64,000 bases of DNA from an uncultured Caldilineaceae bacterium. Its GTDB lineage: Bacteria; Chloroflexota; Anaerolineae; Caldilineales; Caldilineaceae. Of this stretch, positions 21,389-30,423 are shown piece after piece (positions within the stretch are counted from its first letter, which is position 1; every line of letters begins with the position of its first letter). The notes under the pieces were generated by a model, which had not been told where the DNA came from, made no database searches, and saw only the letters and a program-made list of their open reading frames with translations. Both the position numbers and the translations under genes were made by a program. The DNA lies in assembly GCA_958295915.1 (NCBI GenBank), contig OY282381.1, positions 3,494,722-3,558,721 of the forward strand, given 5' to 3'.

Positions 21389-22423
21389 CTATAGAGCCAC
21401 CAGCTTACCCGTAGCGGCAGATTGATAAAGCGCTAACACACATCTCAAAAAATCTCGGCTGAAGTGTAAGGGCAGCAATGGCTCTGCGCCGTCGAGCGCA
21501 CACGCTTCCATCATCTCCACTTCAGTCAGATAAGCGTCTTTGGCCGGGGTGATGATCGTCTCTGAGCCACCGTCGCTCGTCGTGAAAATCATGCGCTGAT
21601 CGATCTCTTCCGTGCTGGGACGGATTGAAGGATTATCAAGCGCCAGCGTGCCTTGACTGCCCACAATGTGCAGCCCATAGCGCTCGGGAGTGCGCATGCC
21701 TCCCCATATATGGGCCACCACGCCGTTGGCGAAGCGCATCTGGCCACTCAAGGCGATGTCAACGCCGCTTTCTCCTTTTATCTGGCAGGCCCATACCTCT
21801 ACCGGTAGACCGGCGCCGGCCAATACGATCGCCTGACTTACGGGATAGATCCCAACATCCCAGAGAGCCCCCCCGCCCAGTGCCGGGTTCAGTCGGATGT
21901 TGTCCCGATCTTCCGGCGGCAGATAGAAAGCATGCCAACCCGTAATCAGTTGCAGATCCCCCAGTTTGCCGGCCTCGACCATCGCGCGTGCCGTTTGCAT
22001 TTGCGGGTGATGCAAGTAGGCGAACGCTTCAAAGATGGTCACAGTATTGGCTGCGGCTGCCGATTCGACCTTATCCAGATCGGCCAGGGCGAGGACCAAC
22101 GGCTTTTCGCACAGGACGTGCTTGCCGGCCGCAGCGGCTTTGACCGTCCACTCGCAGTGGAGCGAATTGGGCAGAGGGTTGTAAATCGCGTCCACGTCCG
22201 GGTCGGCCAGCAGGGCCTCATAGCTACCATGCGCTCTGGGTATACCCTTGTCACTGGCATAGGCCTGGGCTTTGGCCGCGCTGCGGCTGGCCACTGCTAC
22301 CAGTTCACTCCGGGGGGCTTGGCGCAGCGGCCCGATCAGGGAGTCATTGATCGCCGCGGTAGACAGCAGTCCCCATCGTAGCCGCGCCCCACAGTAGCGC
22401 GCAGTGTAATTTTTTTCAGACAT
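21389..22423 (-). CDS. Gfo/Idh/MocA family oxidoreductase
   Basis: 344 residues from the ATG at 22423 (ACAGGAGATCAGG). The NAD(P) fold starts RWGLLSTAAINDS, with EKP (the catalytic Lys region) in HVLCEKPLVLA. The C-terminal domain includes LGGGALWDVGIYPV. Families in this superfamily include inositol 2-dehydrogenases, and the position between an aldolase and iolD suggests a cyclitol or sugar substrate. The first dozen residues (NYTARYCGARLRW) are encoded by a family B repeat copy. Confidence 0.87.
   Translation of the reverse strand: MSEKNYTARYCGARLRWGLLSTAAINDSLIGPLRQAPRSELVAVASRSAAKAQAYASDKGIPRAHGSYEALLADPDVDAIYNPLPNSLHCEWTVKAAAAGKHVLCEKPLVLALADLDKVESAAAANTVTIFEAFAYLHHPQMQTARAMVEAGKLGDLQLITGWHAFYLPPEDRDNIRLNPALGGGALWDVGIYPVSQAIVLAGAGLPVEVWACQIKGESGVDIALSGQMRFANGVVAHIWGGMRTPERYGLHIVGSQGTLALDNPSIRPSTEEIDQRMIFTTSDGGSETIITPAKDAYLTEVEMMEACALDGAEPLLPLHFSRDFLRCVLALYQSAATGKLVAL
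22383..22415 (-). repeat. Family B hairpin repeat at the 5' end of the oxidoreductase gene
   Basis: Plus-strand CGCGCCCCACAGTAGCGCGC then AGTGTAATTTTTT. It supplies codons 3-13 of the oxidoreductase. Confidence 0.7.
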
Positions 22424-22443
22424 CCTGATCTCCTGTGCCGCCT

Positions 22444-23205
22444 CTATACAGACCGTCCCAACCGCTGTAATGTCTTCGTTGCCCCGTCGATCATCCACTC
22501 GGCGTCCTCGCCGGCCGTTATAAAGCGACAGCCCCGCTCGATCCAGAATTGGGTATCCGCAACACTTCCGGTCGAGATGCCGGAGATCTTGCCGGTTTTG
22601 CGACAGGCCTCCACTACGTTCAAAATAGCGGCCCGGTGGGCCTCCTTGCCTTCCGCTGTGTTCAGATCAACCCCCATTGAGATGCGCAAATCATTTGGCC
22701 CCACATAGCAGCCATCGACCCCTTCGACGGCCATGATCTCCTCGGCCCGTTCAACAGCCTGCTTGGTTTCGAGCATAACCGCCAGAAATACCTCATCGTT
22801 GCTCCAGCTCATGTAGTCCGGGCCATGGAAACGAACGCCGAATGGCCCTCCAGACCGGCCCCCTTCAGGTGGATAACGAACCGCAAAGGCCGCCGCTTCA
22901 GCCTCCGCAACCGAGTTGACCATGGGGACGATAATCCCCAGCGCGCCGCGATCGAGCAAGCGACCGATGGCCCCGAAATCATTCTGCTCTACACGCGCCA
23001 TAGGTGTTCCCTTGCCCAAGCTAATGCAGCGGAATGCCTGCATAACGGCATCATCGCTCCAAGGCCCATGTTGGGCATCGACCATGAAAAAGTCAAACTC
23101 CATCTGCGAGAGAATTTCAGTGGCCAAAGGCGACCCTAAACTAATCTCAGCCCCGATCGCGGCCTTCCCTTCCAGCATGCGTTGTTTTGCTCTATTGATT
23201 GTCAC
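22444..23205 (-). CDS. HpcH/HpaI-family (class II 2-keto acid) aldolase
   Basis: 253 residues from a GTG at 23205, chosen because AAGGAGG lies six bases upstream; an ATG at 23259 would overlap the GH4 stop. Motifs: FMVDAQHGPWSDD, RGALGIIVPMVNSVAEAEA and GCYVGPNDLRISMG, which hold the metal and pyruvate-enolate site of the family. It would split a 2-keto-3-deoxy sugar acid or similar into pyruvate and an aldehyde, or malonate-semialdehyde-type products. It lies 20 bases upstream of the oxidoreductase, in one transcript. Confidence 0.85.
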   Translation of the reverse strand: MTINRAKQRMLEGKAAIGAEISLGSPLATEILSQMEFDFFMVDAQHGPWSDDAVMQAFRCISLGKGTPMARVEQNDFGAIGRLLDRGALGIIVPMVNSVAEAEAAAFAVRYPPEGGRSGGPFGVRFHGPDYMSWSNDEVFLAVMLETKQAVERAEEIMAVEGVDGCYVGPNDLRISMGVDLNTAEGKEAHRAAILNVVEACRKTGKISGISTGSVADTQFWIERGCRFITAGEDAEWMIDGATKTLQRLGRSV

Positions 23206-23242
23206 TTCAGCCTCCTTCAAGACTCGCTTCCGTAAATTCACA

Positions 23243-24559
23243 TTAGCTGTACTCTCCAAGCTGGGAGGACAGCTCGGCGAAAATTTCCGCTGTCATCGCC
23301 TGGATCTGGTCCAATGCGCAGACAGCCGCGGTCAAGGGATCCAAGGCGATGGCCTGCTCGATTGCCTTGCGATCTCTTTCCAGCGCCCCCTTCACTGTCA
23401 GTTCATCGCCCGCAAGCCGATTGCGGTTCAGAGAGGCGCACTGGGGCGGCAGATCCCCCACAAAGCAAGGATGCACGCCCATATTGTCCACCAGGCAGGG
23501 CACTTCGACACAACATCCATCCGGTAGGTTGGTGATCAACCCGCTGTTCATCACGTTGCCGTTGAAGCGATAAGGTTGGTTGGTCTCCATGGCATTGATG
23601 ATGCCGACGGAATACTCATCACTTTGCGCGATCTCGAGGGGATCATCCCCATACGCCTCTTGTCGTAAGATCTTATCTTTCTGAGCCACAGACTGCTTCC
23701 AGCGCGCCACGCTGCCAATCTGCAACCCGGCGCGGGCCCCAGGCCCGCGCTTATTGCGGAAGCGCTCGATGAGATCGGGGCTTCTGCGGAAGTAGGGGAC
23801 GTACTCGGAGTTGTGCGTGCTCGACTCAGTCAGGAAGTAACCAAAGTAGCGCATCATTTCAAAACGGACGATGTCCCGTTCGTAGATTTCCGGATCCGCC
23901 ATCTTCTCCCATACCAGCGGATAGGCATCTTCGCCCTGCCACTCGAAGCGTAAGAACCAAGCCTGATGATTGATGCCGGCGACCCAGTGCCCTGTCTCCT
24001 CATAGGGCGCGCCGATGTAACGGGCCAATTGCATGGCTGTGCCCTGTACGCTGTGGCACATGCCGATGCTGCGGACCGACGAGATCAGGTTAAGAATCCA
24101 AGGCAGACTGGTCGTCGGATTCGAATAGTGCAGAAAAAGGGCCTCTGGGCAAACCTCCTCCATCGTCTTGACAATTTCGAGCAGAGGAGACATGTACTTA
24201 AGAGCCGTAAACACCCCATTTGGACCGCTGGTGCAGCCCACAGCCTGATCAACACCGTATTTCTTGGCAATCTGCAGCGGCTCTTCTTTGGAATCGACGC
24301 CCGGCGGGCGAATGATCGAGATCACGTAGTCGGCCCCATCCAGAGCCGGGCGCAGATCCAGTGTCGATTCGATCTTGATCGGCACGTCTAGCTGCCTGGC
24401 CATCTTCTGGGCCAACGTTGTTATAACGTCCAGCCGCTCTTGGTTATTGTCCATCAATGCCAGCGCGCACGCGGCCAGGGCAGGCCGGGTCATAATATCC
24501 ATCAGGAACCCTTTGGCAAATCCTCGACTTCCAGCGCCGATTAAAGCAATCTTTGCCAT
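23243..24559 (-). CDS. Glycoside hydrolase family 4 (alpha-galactosidase, MelA-like) 2
   Basis: 438 residues from the ATG at 24559 (AAGGAGATGGAC upstream). Strongly similar to the GH4 at 11828: GAGSRGFAKGF, metal Cys in GMCHSVQGT, His in GINHQAW, and the shared tail PLTAAVC. One difference is the insertion NKRGPGARAGLQIG in the central region. The two genes probably arose by duplication and may act on related glycosides. A family B repeat occupies the leader just upstream (24585-24622). Confidence 0.85.
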   Translation of the reverse strand: MAKIALIGAGSRGFAKGFLMDIMTRPALAACALALMDNNQERLDVITTLAQKMARQLDVPIKIESTLDLRPALDGADYVISIIRPPGVDSKEEPLQIAKKYGVDQAVGCTSGPNGVFTALKYMSPLLEIVKTMEEVCPEALFLHYSNPTTSLPWILNLISSVRSIGMCHSVQGTAMQLARYIGAPYEETGHWVAGINHQAWFLRFEWQGEDAYPLVWEKMADPEIYERDIVRFEMMRYFGYFLTESSTHNSEYVPYFRRSPDLIERFRNKRGPGARAGLQIGSVARWKQSVAQKDKILRQEAYGDDPLEIAQSDEYSVGIINAMETNQPYRFNGNVMNSGLITNLPDGCCVEVPCLVDNMGVHPCFVGDLPPQCASLNRNRLAGDELTVKGALERDRKAIEQAIALDPLTAAVCALDQIQAMTAEIFAELSSQLGEYS

Positions 24560-24584
24560 GTCCATCTCCTTGTCTGTAAATGGC

Positions 24585-24622
24585 AAGTTGAATTGCGCGG
24601 CCACTGTTGGGCGCGACACAGT
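24585..24622 (-). repeat. Family B hairpin repeat in the GH4-2 leader
   Basis: Minus strand: TGTCGCGCCCAACAGTGGCC, then GCGCAATTCAACTT. Same arrangement as the iolD leader copy; the frame upstream of the start would encode SRPTVAAQFN. Confidence 0.85.
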
Positions 24623-24666
24623 CATAAGCTAAGAGTGAACGGTCTGATACAGCGCTGGTTACTCCC

Positions 24667-25917
24667 TTACATTGCAACGATCTGCTCGTTCCAACTGGCA
24701 ATGAAGTCCGCGACCTCAAAATTGGCCGGCATCTCATTGACAATATAATGTGACGGTCTCGAACGGCCCCAAGACACGTGCTGCTCCGTGTCCGCCTGCA
24801 GCCTGGCATCCAAGGGCGCAAACCGCTGCCAGAGCAGGTCGACTTCCGCCGGCGAAAACCGGCCAGCTAAATTCTCATCGAAGTCGAGCATACCCAACAG
24901 CCCCGTGGTTTTGGCCCGCTCAGCCCGTGGCAGGCTGCGCACCCCCGGTCTGGAGAGCGCCCGCATTCTCATGACCACCTTTGAGAGCAACGCGAGACAG
25001 ACCATGCGGCCCTCTTCGCCGGGCCGGAGCGCCGACAATGCGTGGATAAAGGTATCCTCATCCTTGGCCACAATGGCTCGAAACATCGACGCCAGCAGAT
25101 CGCGTTGCTGACCCAGCAACTGCGCCATTCGCTCAAACGTCTGCCGCGCCGCGGGGGATAGATGCGCGCAGAAGCTCATCTGTTGGTCCCAGACAGGAGA
25201 AAAAATATGGGCATAGAGCGGCGGCGCGATGGAAGCATGACCACCGTGAATGGTGCGCCGTAACCGGGTGCTGTAGTTGCTGCCCCAGTGCCAGATGAGG
25301 TTGGTATAGACCACGCCGTCCCCCGCATTGAGCGCTACCGGGATGCCGCTTGGCAGGGGCGCCTGCGGGTCTTGGGCCATCTGACGCTCTTCCGCCTCGC
25401 TATTGGAACGAAGATGGCTGCCTGGCGCCACCCACAGCACATTGTCATCGTACAGTGGAATGTTCCACTGCACATAGCCAGGTCCGTTTTCCTGCAAATC
25501 CGTGGTTAAGCCTTCCACCGGAGCCTGGGTGGCGGGATGAAAATCACGGTGCCAGCCGGTGCCGCCGGGATGGTCACGCACCGGATTGCACATCAGCATC
25601 ATCTCTGTTACCGCCAATTCCGGGGCGCGGATGAGTTGGCGACTGACGCCTAATGTATTCTCATGCAGCCACAGTTCCACGGCGTTAGCCGTGGCCTGAT
25701 CGATCAATGCCTCCACATGCGAAAGCCGGGGCTGCTGATGGGTCTCCCACACGCCACCTGGCGGGTCATCCGGCTGGCGCTCGCGGGCCCAGATCGCCTT
25801 CTGCCTTTCAACCAGGATCTCATAGCTGGCCCGTATCGCCTCCAGCTTGTCCGCTGGGATAACATTGCGAATAATGAGATAGCCTTCTTCCATAAACTGT
25901 GCTTGATTGACACGCAT
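24667..25917 (-). CDS. Phytanoyl-CoA dioxygenase (PhyH) family protein 2
   Basis: 416 residues, RBS CCAGGAG, ATG at 25917. The Fe(II) ligands are H123 and D125 in GWHRDFHP and H210 in LIWHWGSN, followed by the Arg of STRLRRTIHGG. It is longer than the first PhyH (280), with an additional helical C-terminal region of about 150 residues (LGQQRDLLASMFRAIVA onward). It heads the minus-strand run PhyH, GH4, aldolase, oxidoreductase, IolD, HD. The substrate is unknown; hydroxylation or O-demethylation of a sugar derivative would fit the neighbours but is inference. Confidence 0.85.
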   Translation of the reverse strand: MRVNQAQFMEEGYLIIRNVIPADKLEAIRASYEILVERQKAIWARERQPDDPPGGVWETHQQPRLSHVEALIDQATANAVELWLHENTLGVSRQLIRAPELAVTEMMLMCNPVRDHPGGTGWHRDFHPATQAPVEGLTTDLQENGPGYVQWNIPLYDDNVLWVAPGSHLRSNSEAEERQMAQDPQAPLPSGIPVALNAGDGVVYTNLIWHWGSNYSTRLRRTIHGGHASIAPPLYAHIFSPVWDQQMSFCAHLSPAARQTFERMAQLLGQQRDLLASMFRAIVAKDEDTFIHALSALRPGEEGRMVCLALLSKVVMRMRALSRPGVRSLPRAERAKTTGLLGMLDFDENLAGRFSPAEVDLLWQRFAPLDARLQADTEQHVSWGRSRPSHYIVNEMPANFEVADFIASWNEQIVAM

Positions 25918-26080
25918 GATATGATACGACTCCTGGAATGAACGAGTTTGTAACGATTCTATCCGTTTGCCAGCGGTCTGCGCGGAATGATCGGCTGAAT
26001 AATTTCTCGACGCGCCGACGTCGGGCGCGACAACAGTTCAGCGGAAGGGACGTAGCCCCAACGATGAGCGAAGACCGAAG

Positions 26081-26266
26081 CTAGATAACGAAACCGCTAT
26101 AGGTATGGACATCGATATTGCCATACCACTGATCCACCTCTAGCGGGGGCAGGGCATCAATCCAATCGTTAATGACCCGAATGTGGCCGGGATCAAGCGC
26201 TTGCTCTTTCCCGATCCATGATCGTCCCGGCGAATTCCTCGACGACGATCGGCCCGTCCATGCCAA
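26081..26266 (-). pseudogene. Unidentified gene remnant joined to the chaperonin fragment
   Basis: After the chaperonin homology stops near 26200, a different frame reads LDPGHIRVINDWIDALPPLE, then VDQWYGNIDVHTYSGFVI and a stop. It looks like the C-terminal end of a real protein, joined out of frame. I do not recognise it. The gap 25918-26080 holds no gene; a worn family B repeat may sit near 26014-26036. Confidence 0.4.
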
Positions 26267-26887
26267 TGATCTCGAAGATCTCGGCGATCATCTCTGCCAG
26301 ATCTGCATCACCGGTAGCCGCCCCGGCCAACGCCGCGATGGCTGCCTCTCCCTCAAGCGGCTGCGCCATCGCGGCGAACTGTTCGACCGCCGCGCGGACA
26401 CCTTGCTCCAGGCCATGCCGGATCATCACAGGGTTGGCCCCCGCCGCCGCCATGCGCATACCCTCTAGAATCATAGCCCGAGCCAGCACAGCCGCAGTAG
26501 CGCTACCATCCCCTATCGTCCGGCGCGTGTGCCAGGCCAAATGGCGAATCAGCATCGCTCCGCTATTTACATACCGGTTGGGGATCTCGATTACCCGCCG
26601 GGCAATGGTGGCCGCATCGGTCAATATCTCCGGAGCGGCATTCTTGCCGCTCATTGAGGCAATGGCCACCGTGCCGCCCAATGGGCCCAGAGTTGCTGCC
26701 AGAGGCGCTGTCATGGTCTCGACCCCTTGCTTCAACGCCCTAGCAGTTCTGGGGCGAAAAGCGCGCCGCGTCGCTTGTCCTCCCCTCTGGGCACAAAAGC
26801 CGGCGGTTGGGGTGTGCCGGGTGGAGGACGCCTCGGCGGCCGTTTGCGCTGGTCTTCTGTCCGCTTAGCCTTTTGTTGGATGAGCAT
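26193..26887 (-). pseudogene. Divergent Cpn60/GroEL-like gene, frameshifted and truncated
   Basis: The main frame (26735-26193) reads ALKQGVETMTAPLAATLGP, ATIARRVIEIPN, then IGDGSATAAVLARAMI, matching the N-terminal third of a group I-like chaperonin, including the GDGT-type ATP motif (GDGS here). The true N-terminus is in another frame from the ATG at 26887 (MLIQQKAKRTEDQRKRPPRR, then FAPELLGR), so one base is missing near 26742. The product stops after about 180 residues of some 540. Divergent GroEL-like proteins of this kind occur in Chloroflexota; this copy is dead. Confidence 0.7.
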
Positions 26888-26924
26888 GATTCATCCTGCT
26901 TACAATGTCTACTGCTTACAATGT

Positions 26925-27872
26925 CTACTCCGGCATCGTCCGCAAAATCAGTGGCTCGAGGAATTTCACACTCTTGATGATGCCTTCGGCTGCGCTCATC
27001 ATTGGGTCTTCGTGTTCGATGCTTAGCGCTCCGTCGTAGCCTGCGATGCGCAGCGCGCTGACGAAGTCGCGCCACCATACTTCCCCATGTCCATAGCCCA
27101 GTGTGCGGTAGGCCCACGAACGCTCGCCAACCAGGTGCTCGGGCCGCATATCAAGGCCGCCGTTGAGAGCCATTTCATAGGGATTGAGGCGGGTGTCCTT
27201 GGCATGGACGTGAAAAATGAAGTTCTCCCCCAGGGTGGGAATGACGAGGAGCGGGTCCATGCCTTGGAAAAAGAAATGGCTGGGATCGAGGTTAGCGCCC
27301 ACGCTGGGCCCGGCGATCTCGCGCAGACGCAGTATGGTGCGGGTGTTATACACGGATTGGCCAGGGTGCATTTCAATGGCGATTTTGACGCCGTGATCGG
27401 CAGCGAACGGACCGGCCTTTTTCCAGAAAGGAATGATCACTTCATTCCATTGCCACCGCTCCAGTTCAGCGAACTCCGGCTGGTGAGGGTGGGTTGGCCA
27501 ATTGGGGTAGGGAGCCCCGCTCGGATCGCCAGGGCAGCCACTCATCGTCACAATGGTATCCAAGCCGAGTTTGTTGGCTAATTCTATTGTTTTATAGAAG
27601 ACATCCTGAGATTTTTGACCGCGCTCAGGATGCGGGTCGAGCAGGTTGCCGTTGCAGTTGAGGGCGCTTACCATCAGACCACGACTTTCTATAGCAGCCG
27701 TAAACGCTGTCCGTGCGTCTTCGTCATTCAGCAATGTATCCAAGTTGCAATGCGGAGCCGGCGAGAAATTGCCCGTTCCGAGTTCCACAGCTTCGATCCC
27801 CTGCTCGACCACCCAATCAAGCGCTTCGGTGAAGGAAGCTTGTAGGCTATCCGTGAATAGTCCGATTTTCAT
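26925..27872 (-). CDS. Sugar phosphate isomerase/epimerase (xylose-isomerase-like TIM barrel) 1
   Basis: 315 residues, ATG at 27872 with GGAGA upstream. The AP-endonuclease-2-like barrel is clear: MKIGLFTDSLQ, VELGTGNFSP, AIEMHPGQSVYN, VGANLDPSHFFFQGMD, FHVHAKDT and LSIEHEDP, which carry the Glu/Asp/His metal ligands. Such enzymes isomerise or epimerise sugars and inosose-type intermediates (the IolE and IolI families belong here). It is divergently transcribed from the IolH homologue, 133 bases away. The exact reaction is unknown. Confidence 0.87.
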   Translation of the reverse strand: MKIGLFTDSLQASFTEALDWVVEQGIEAVELGTGNFSPAPHCNLDTLLNDEDARTAFTAAIESRGLMVSALNCNGNLLDPHPERGQKSQDVFYKTIELANKLGLDTIVTMSGCPGDPSGAPYPNWPTHPHQPEFAELERWQWNEVIIPFWKKAGPFAADHGVKIAIEMHPGQSVYNTRTILRLREIAGPSVGANLDPSHFFFQGMDPLLVIPTLGENFIFHVHAKDTRLNPYEMALNGGLDMRPEHLVGERSWAYRTLGYGHGEVWWRDFVSALRIAGYDGALSIEHEDPMMSAAEGIIKSVKFLEPLILRTMPE

Positions 27873-28004
27873 AACATTCTTCTCCGTAGAAAGTATGGTG
27901 TAGCTCTGGCTAGAATTTTTTTCCCATTCCCCTATAATAACAGTATCACTGCGCGAATGCGTAACAACAATCTACAAATTGAACACAGTGAAGGAGTGAA
28001 ACAG

Positions 28005-28901
28005 ATGAAAATCACATTGGATCCACTCATACATGCCGATCTCTCCTTGCCGCAGATCCCCTTTATGGCGGCTGACCTGGGGTACGAGTACCTCGAACTT
28101 TGCTCGCGGGATGAGTTCCTGCCGGAATATCACCCACCGCGGGCGAATGCCGATCGCATTCGTAAGTTGAAACAGGCGTTGCGCGAGGCCAAGGTAGAGT
28201 TGGCTTCGATGCTGGTGACCTACCGCTGGGCCAGCCCACTTGAAGATGAGCGCGAGGCAGCCATGCGCTACTGGAAACGCGCCATTGAAATCGCGCTCGA
28301 GTTGGAATGTCAGACAGTGAACTCGATCTTCGATCGTGGACCCTCGCCGCAAAGATCCAATTTCCGGGTAGGGCCTGAAATGGCGGAGGAGTGTGAAACC
28401 GCCTTTTGGAAGTCAATGGAAGAGTTGACGCCCATCTTTGAGCGCGAGAAGCTGCCGTTACATCTGGAAGCGCATCCGGATGATTTTATTGAGGAAAATA
28501 ATCTGGCGGTGGATATCATCCAGGCCATCGGCTCGCCGATGGTGAAGTATCTCTACTGCGCGCCGCATACATTTCATTTGGGAGACGACATGGCCGCCAT
28601 GATCCGGTATGCCGCGCCAGTGTTGGCTCACGTCCACGTCGCCGACACATTTAACCACAAAGCTGGCTGGCGCTATGTCATGAACCCGCCCGGCTCGACA
28701 ACGCGCATCCATCAACATCTCGACATCGGTGAAGGCGAGATCGATTGGGATGTCTTTTTCCAGACATTGGCCGAAGTCGGCTTCGACGGCATCATGACGA
28801 GTCAAGTCTTTGCCTATTTGCCCGACCGGGCCGTTGCTTCTTCAACCTTTATGCGGGAACGCATCCAGCACTACGTCAATACATACTGGAACAACCCGTA
28901 A
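28005..28901 (+). CDS. iolH: IolH-like sugar isomerase/epimerase
   Basis: 298 residues from the ATG at 28005 (GAAGGAGTGAAACAG). The start MKITLDPLIHADLSLPQIPF, then YEYLELCSRDEFLPEYHPPR, and the segment LAHVHVADTFNHKAGWRYVM...RIHQHLDIGEGEIDW follow the IolH family of inositol loci closely. IolH has a TIM-barrel metal site and no firmly established reaction. Its presence strengthens the inositol reading of the iolD region. A TATAAT lies at 27933-27938 in the divergent gap, without a convincing -35. An in-frame ATG at 27957 is less likely. Confidence 0.75.
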   Translation: MKITLDPLIHADLSLPQIPFMAADLGYEYLELCSRDEFLPEYHPPRANADRIRKLKQALREAKVELASMLVTYRWASPLEDEREAAMRYWKRAIEIALELECQTVNSIFDRGPSPQRSNFRVGPEMAEECETAFWKSMEELTPIFEREKLPLHLEAHPDDFIEENNLAVDIIQAIGSPMVKYLYCAPHTFHLGDDMAAMIRYAAPVLAHVHVADTFNHKAGWRYVMNPPGSTTRIHQHLDIGEGEIDWDVFFQTLAEVGFDGIMTSQVFAYLPDRAVASSTFMRERIQHYVNTYWNNP

Positions 28902-29007
28902 GCAGCTTCGACGGCGCAATCGTCGGCCTCCTCGCACTGCCGCGTTCTCCCGCGCTTGGGTTGTATAGCAATGCGTCAACCGTGATAAGCATTGGCTATT
29001 CCTTCGT

Positions 29008-30375
29008 TCATGACGCCTGTTTCGAAGGAATGCCAGACGCGACAGGCTCTGCTCGGGCCAGGATCTGTAGGGAGGCGTTGGGGAAGACAGCAACGGTCGC
29101 GTCCGCGGGCAGTTTTGCCGCCAACTGCTCGATGAGCGCTTCCCAACTGCGGAAGAGAATGTCGTCCCCATGACGGGTGGTGAACTCCGCAGCCTGGAAA
29201 TGTTCAGAGACGATGAGCAGGCTTTCCGGATTGCCCACAACGGCCTCTGGATCGGCGGTCGCGTCGGCGGCGGCTCGGCGTTTCAAGTATTGGGGCCAGG
29301 GTAGCTGTTGATGCAGTCCGTGATAGAAGATGCCGTCACTGGCCGGATTGAGAACGACCGTGTACGGGTTTTGCTGAAAACAGGAGCGGGCCCAGAGCGC
29401 TTTCGGCCCCTGAATCGGATCCGCGTCTAAGGGGTAGGCATTGCAGACCAGCAGATCGGCCTCTTGCCGCAGTGTCTGCGGAATGGCTGTGCCGTATATA
29501 CGCTGGGCAAAGTGGGCGCCAGTGCGATGCGCTGTAACGAAATCACCGACAAAGACGCCTGCAATCCGCCGTCGGCTGGTGAGGACGCAGTTAACGACCA
29601 TATCCAGCCCGATGCGCCGAGCCACGTCTTCCGACACATCTCGGTGATCCCGCGCATCTCCCGGCCCAAGGCTCTCCTCGGCAGAGCCCCTTTGTGTCAG
29701 GGTTGAGCCGCCGCGCGTAGCTTTCCGACGTTCGATGTTGCCCTGTCCCCGCCTGGCGGAAAAGCTGTGGAAGTGAAATATTGTGGCAAAGCCGGCCACC
29801 CCCGGCACAATCAGCTTCGCGCCGCCGCCGAAACCGGCCGAGCCGTGGGGATAGATGCCGCCAACACAGATTTTGAACTCGGCTTCGGCCACAATGCGGT
29901 TGATATAAACCGGCGTGCCGTCATCCAGATTGCCGTAGCCCACCAAGTCACCGGCCATAAAGTCGTGGGAAGTCGTCGCATAGGCGGTGGCCACGTCCGC
30001 GCCCACTTTTTTGATGATCTCCTCGTCCGTCAGAGGGCGGTGGGAGCCGCCGCCAACAACAATCGCCGTCTCGGCCTTGGGCACGCCGGCCGTGGCCAAT
30101 TCCTCTAACACAAAGGGGAGCATCTCCGCCGCCGGCGTGGGCCGGCCTAAATCATCGACGATTATCGCTGCGCTGGCTCGCCCTTTGGCCGCGTCGCGGA
30201 TGCGGGGCGCGCCAATGGGGTTCTCGAACGTCGCCGCGATCTGCGCTGGGCCGAGGGCGGGCGCGTCCTGGCATGCGCAGATATGGACATCCCAGCCGGC
30301 GGGGAATGTGAGCGCGCGGTCGATGTCCCCATACCAGGCGCGGGAGGGGACGATTACGATTTGCGAGGTGTTCAT
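29008..30375 (-). CDS. LarA-like nickel-dependent lactate racemase family protein
   Basis: 455 residues, AAGGAGGAACCT before the ATG at 30375. LarA motifs are present: DDLGRPTP, VVGGGSHRPLTDEE, IYPHGSAGFGGGAKLIVPG and FHFHSF. These hold the pincer-nickel and substrate residues of lactate racemase. Many homologues act on other 2-hydroxy acids. About 35 residues in the middle (ARRGQGNIERRKATRGGSTL, then TQRGSAEESLGPGDARDHRD) lie where family members also vary. The larBCE cofactor genes are not in the window. Confidence 0.85.
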   Translation of the reverse strand: MNTSQIVIVPSRAWYGDIDRALTFPAGWDVHICACQDAPALGPAQIAATFENPIGAPRIRDAAKGRASAAIIVDDLGRPTPAAEMLPFVLEELATAGVPKAETAIVVGGGSHRPLTDEEIIKKVGADVATAYATTSHDFMAGDLVGYGNLDDGTPVYINRIVAEAEFKICVGGIYPHGSAGFGGGAKLIVPGVAGFATIFHFHSFSARRGQGNIERRKATRGGSTLTQRGSAEESLGPGDARDHRDVSEDVARRIGLDMVVNCVLTSRRRIAGVFVGDFVTAHRTGAHFAQRIYGTAIPQTLRQEADLLVCNAYPLDADPIQGPKALWARSCFQQNPYTVVLNPASDGIFYHGLHQQLPWPQYLKRRAAADATADPEAVVGNPESLLIVSEHFQAAEFTTRHGDDILFRSWEALIEQLAAKLPADATVAVFPNASLQILARAEPVASGIPSKQAS

Positions 30376-30423
30376 AGGTTCCTCCTTGCTTCCGGGACAT
30401 CAGATAACGTATCGACAAGAATG

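Noticed and set aside
27933-27938. A complete promoter for the IolH-like gene
   Set aside because: TATAAT is present but no acceptable -35 lies 15-19 bases upstream; only the -10 is mentioned in the gene entry.
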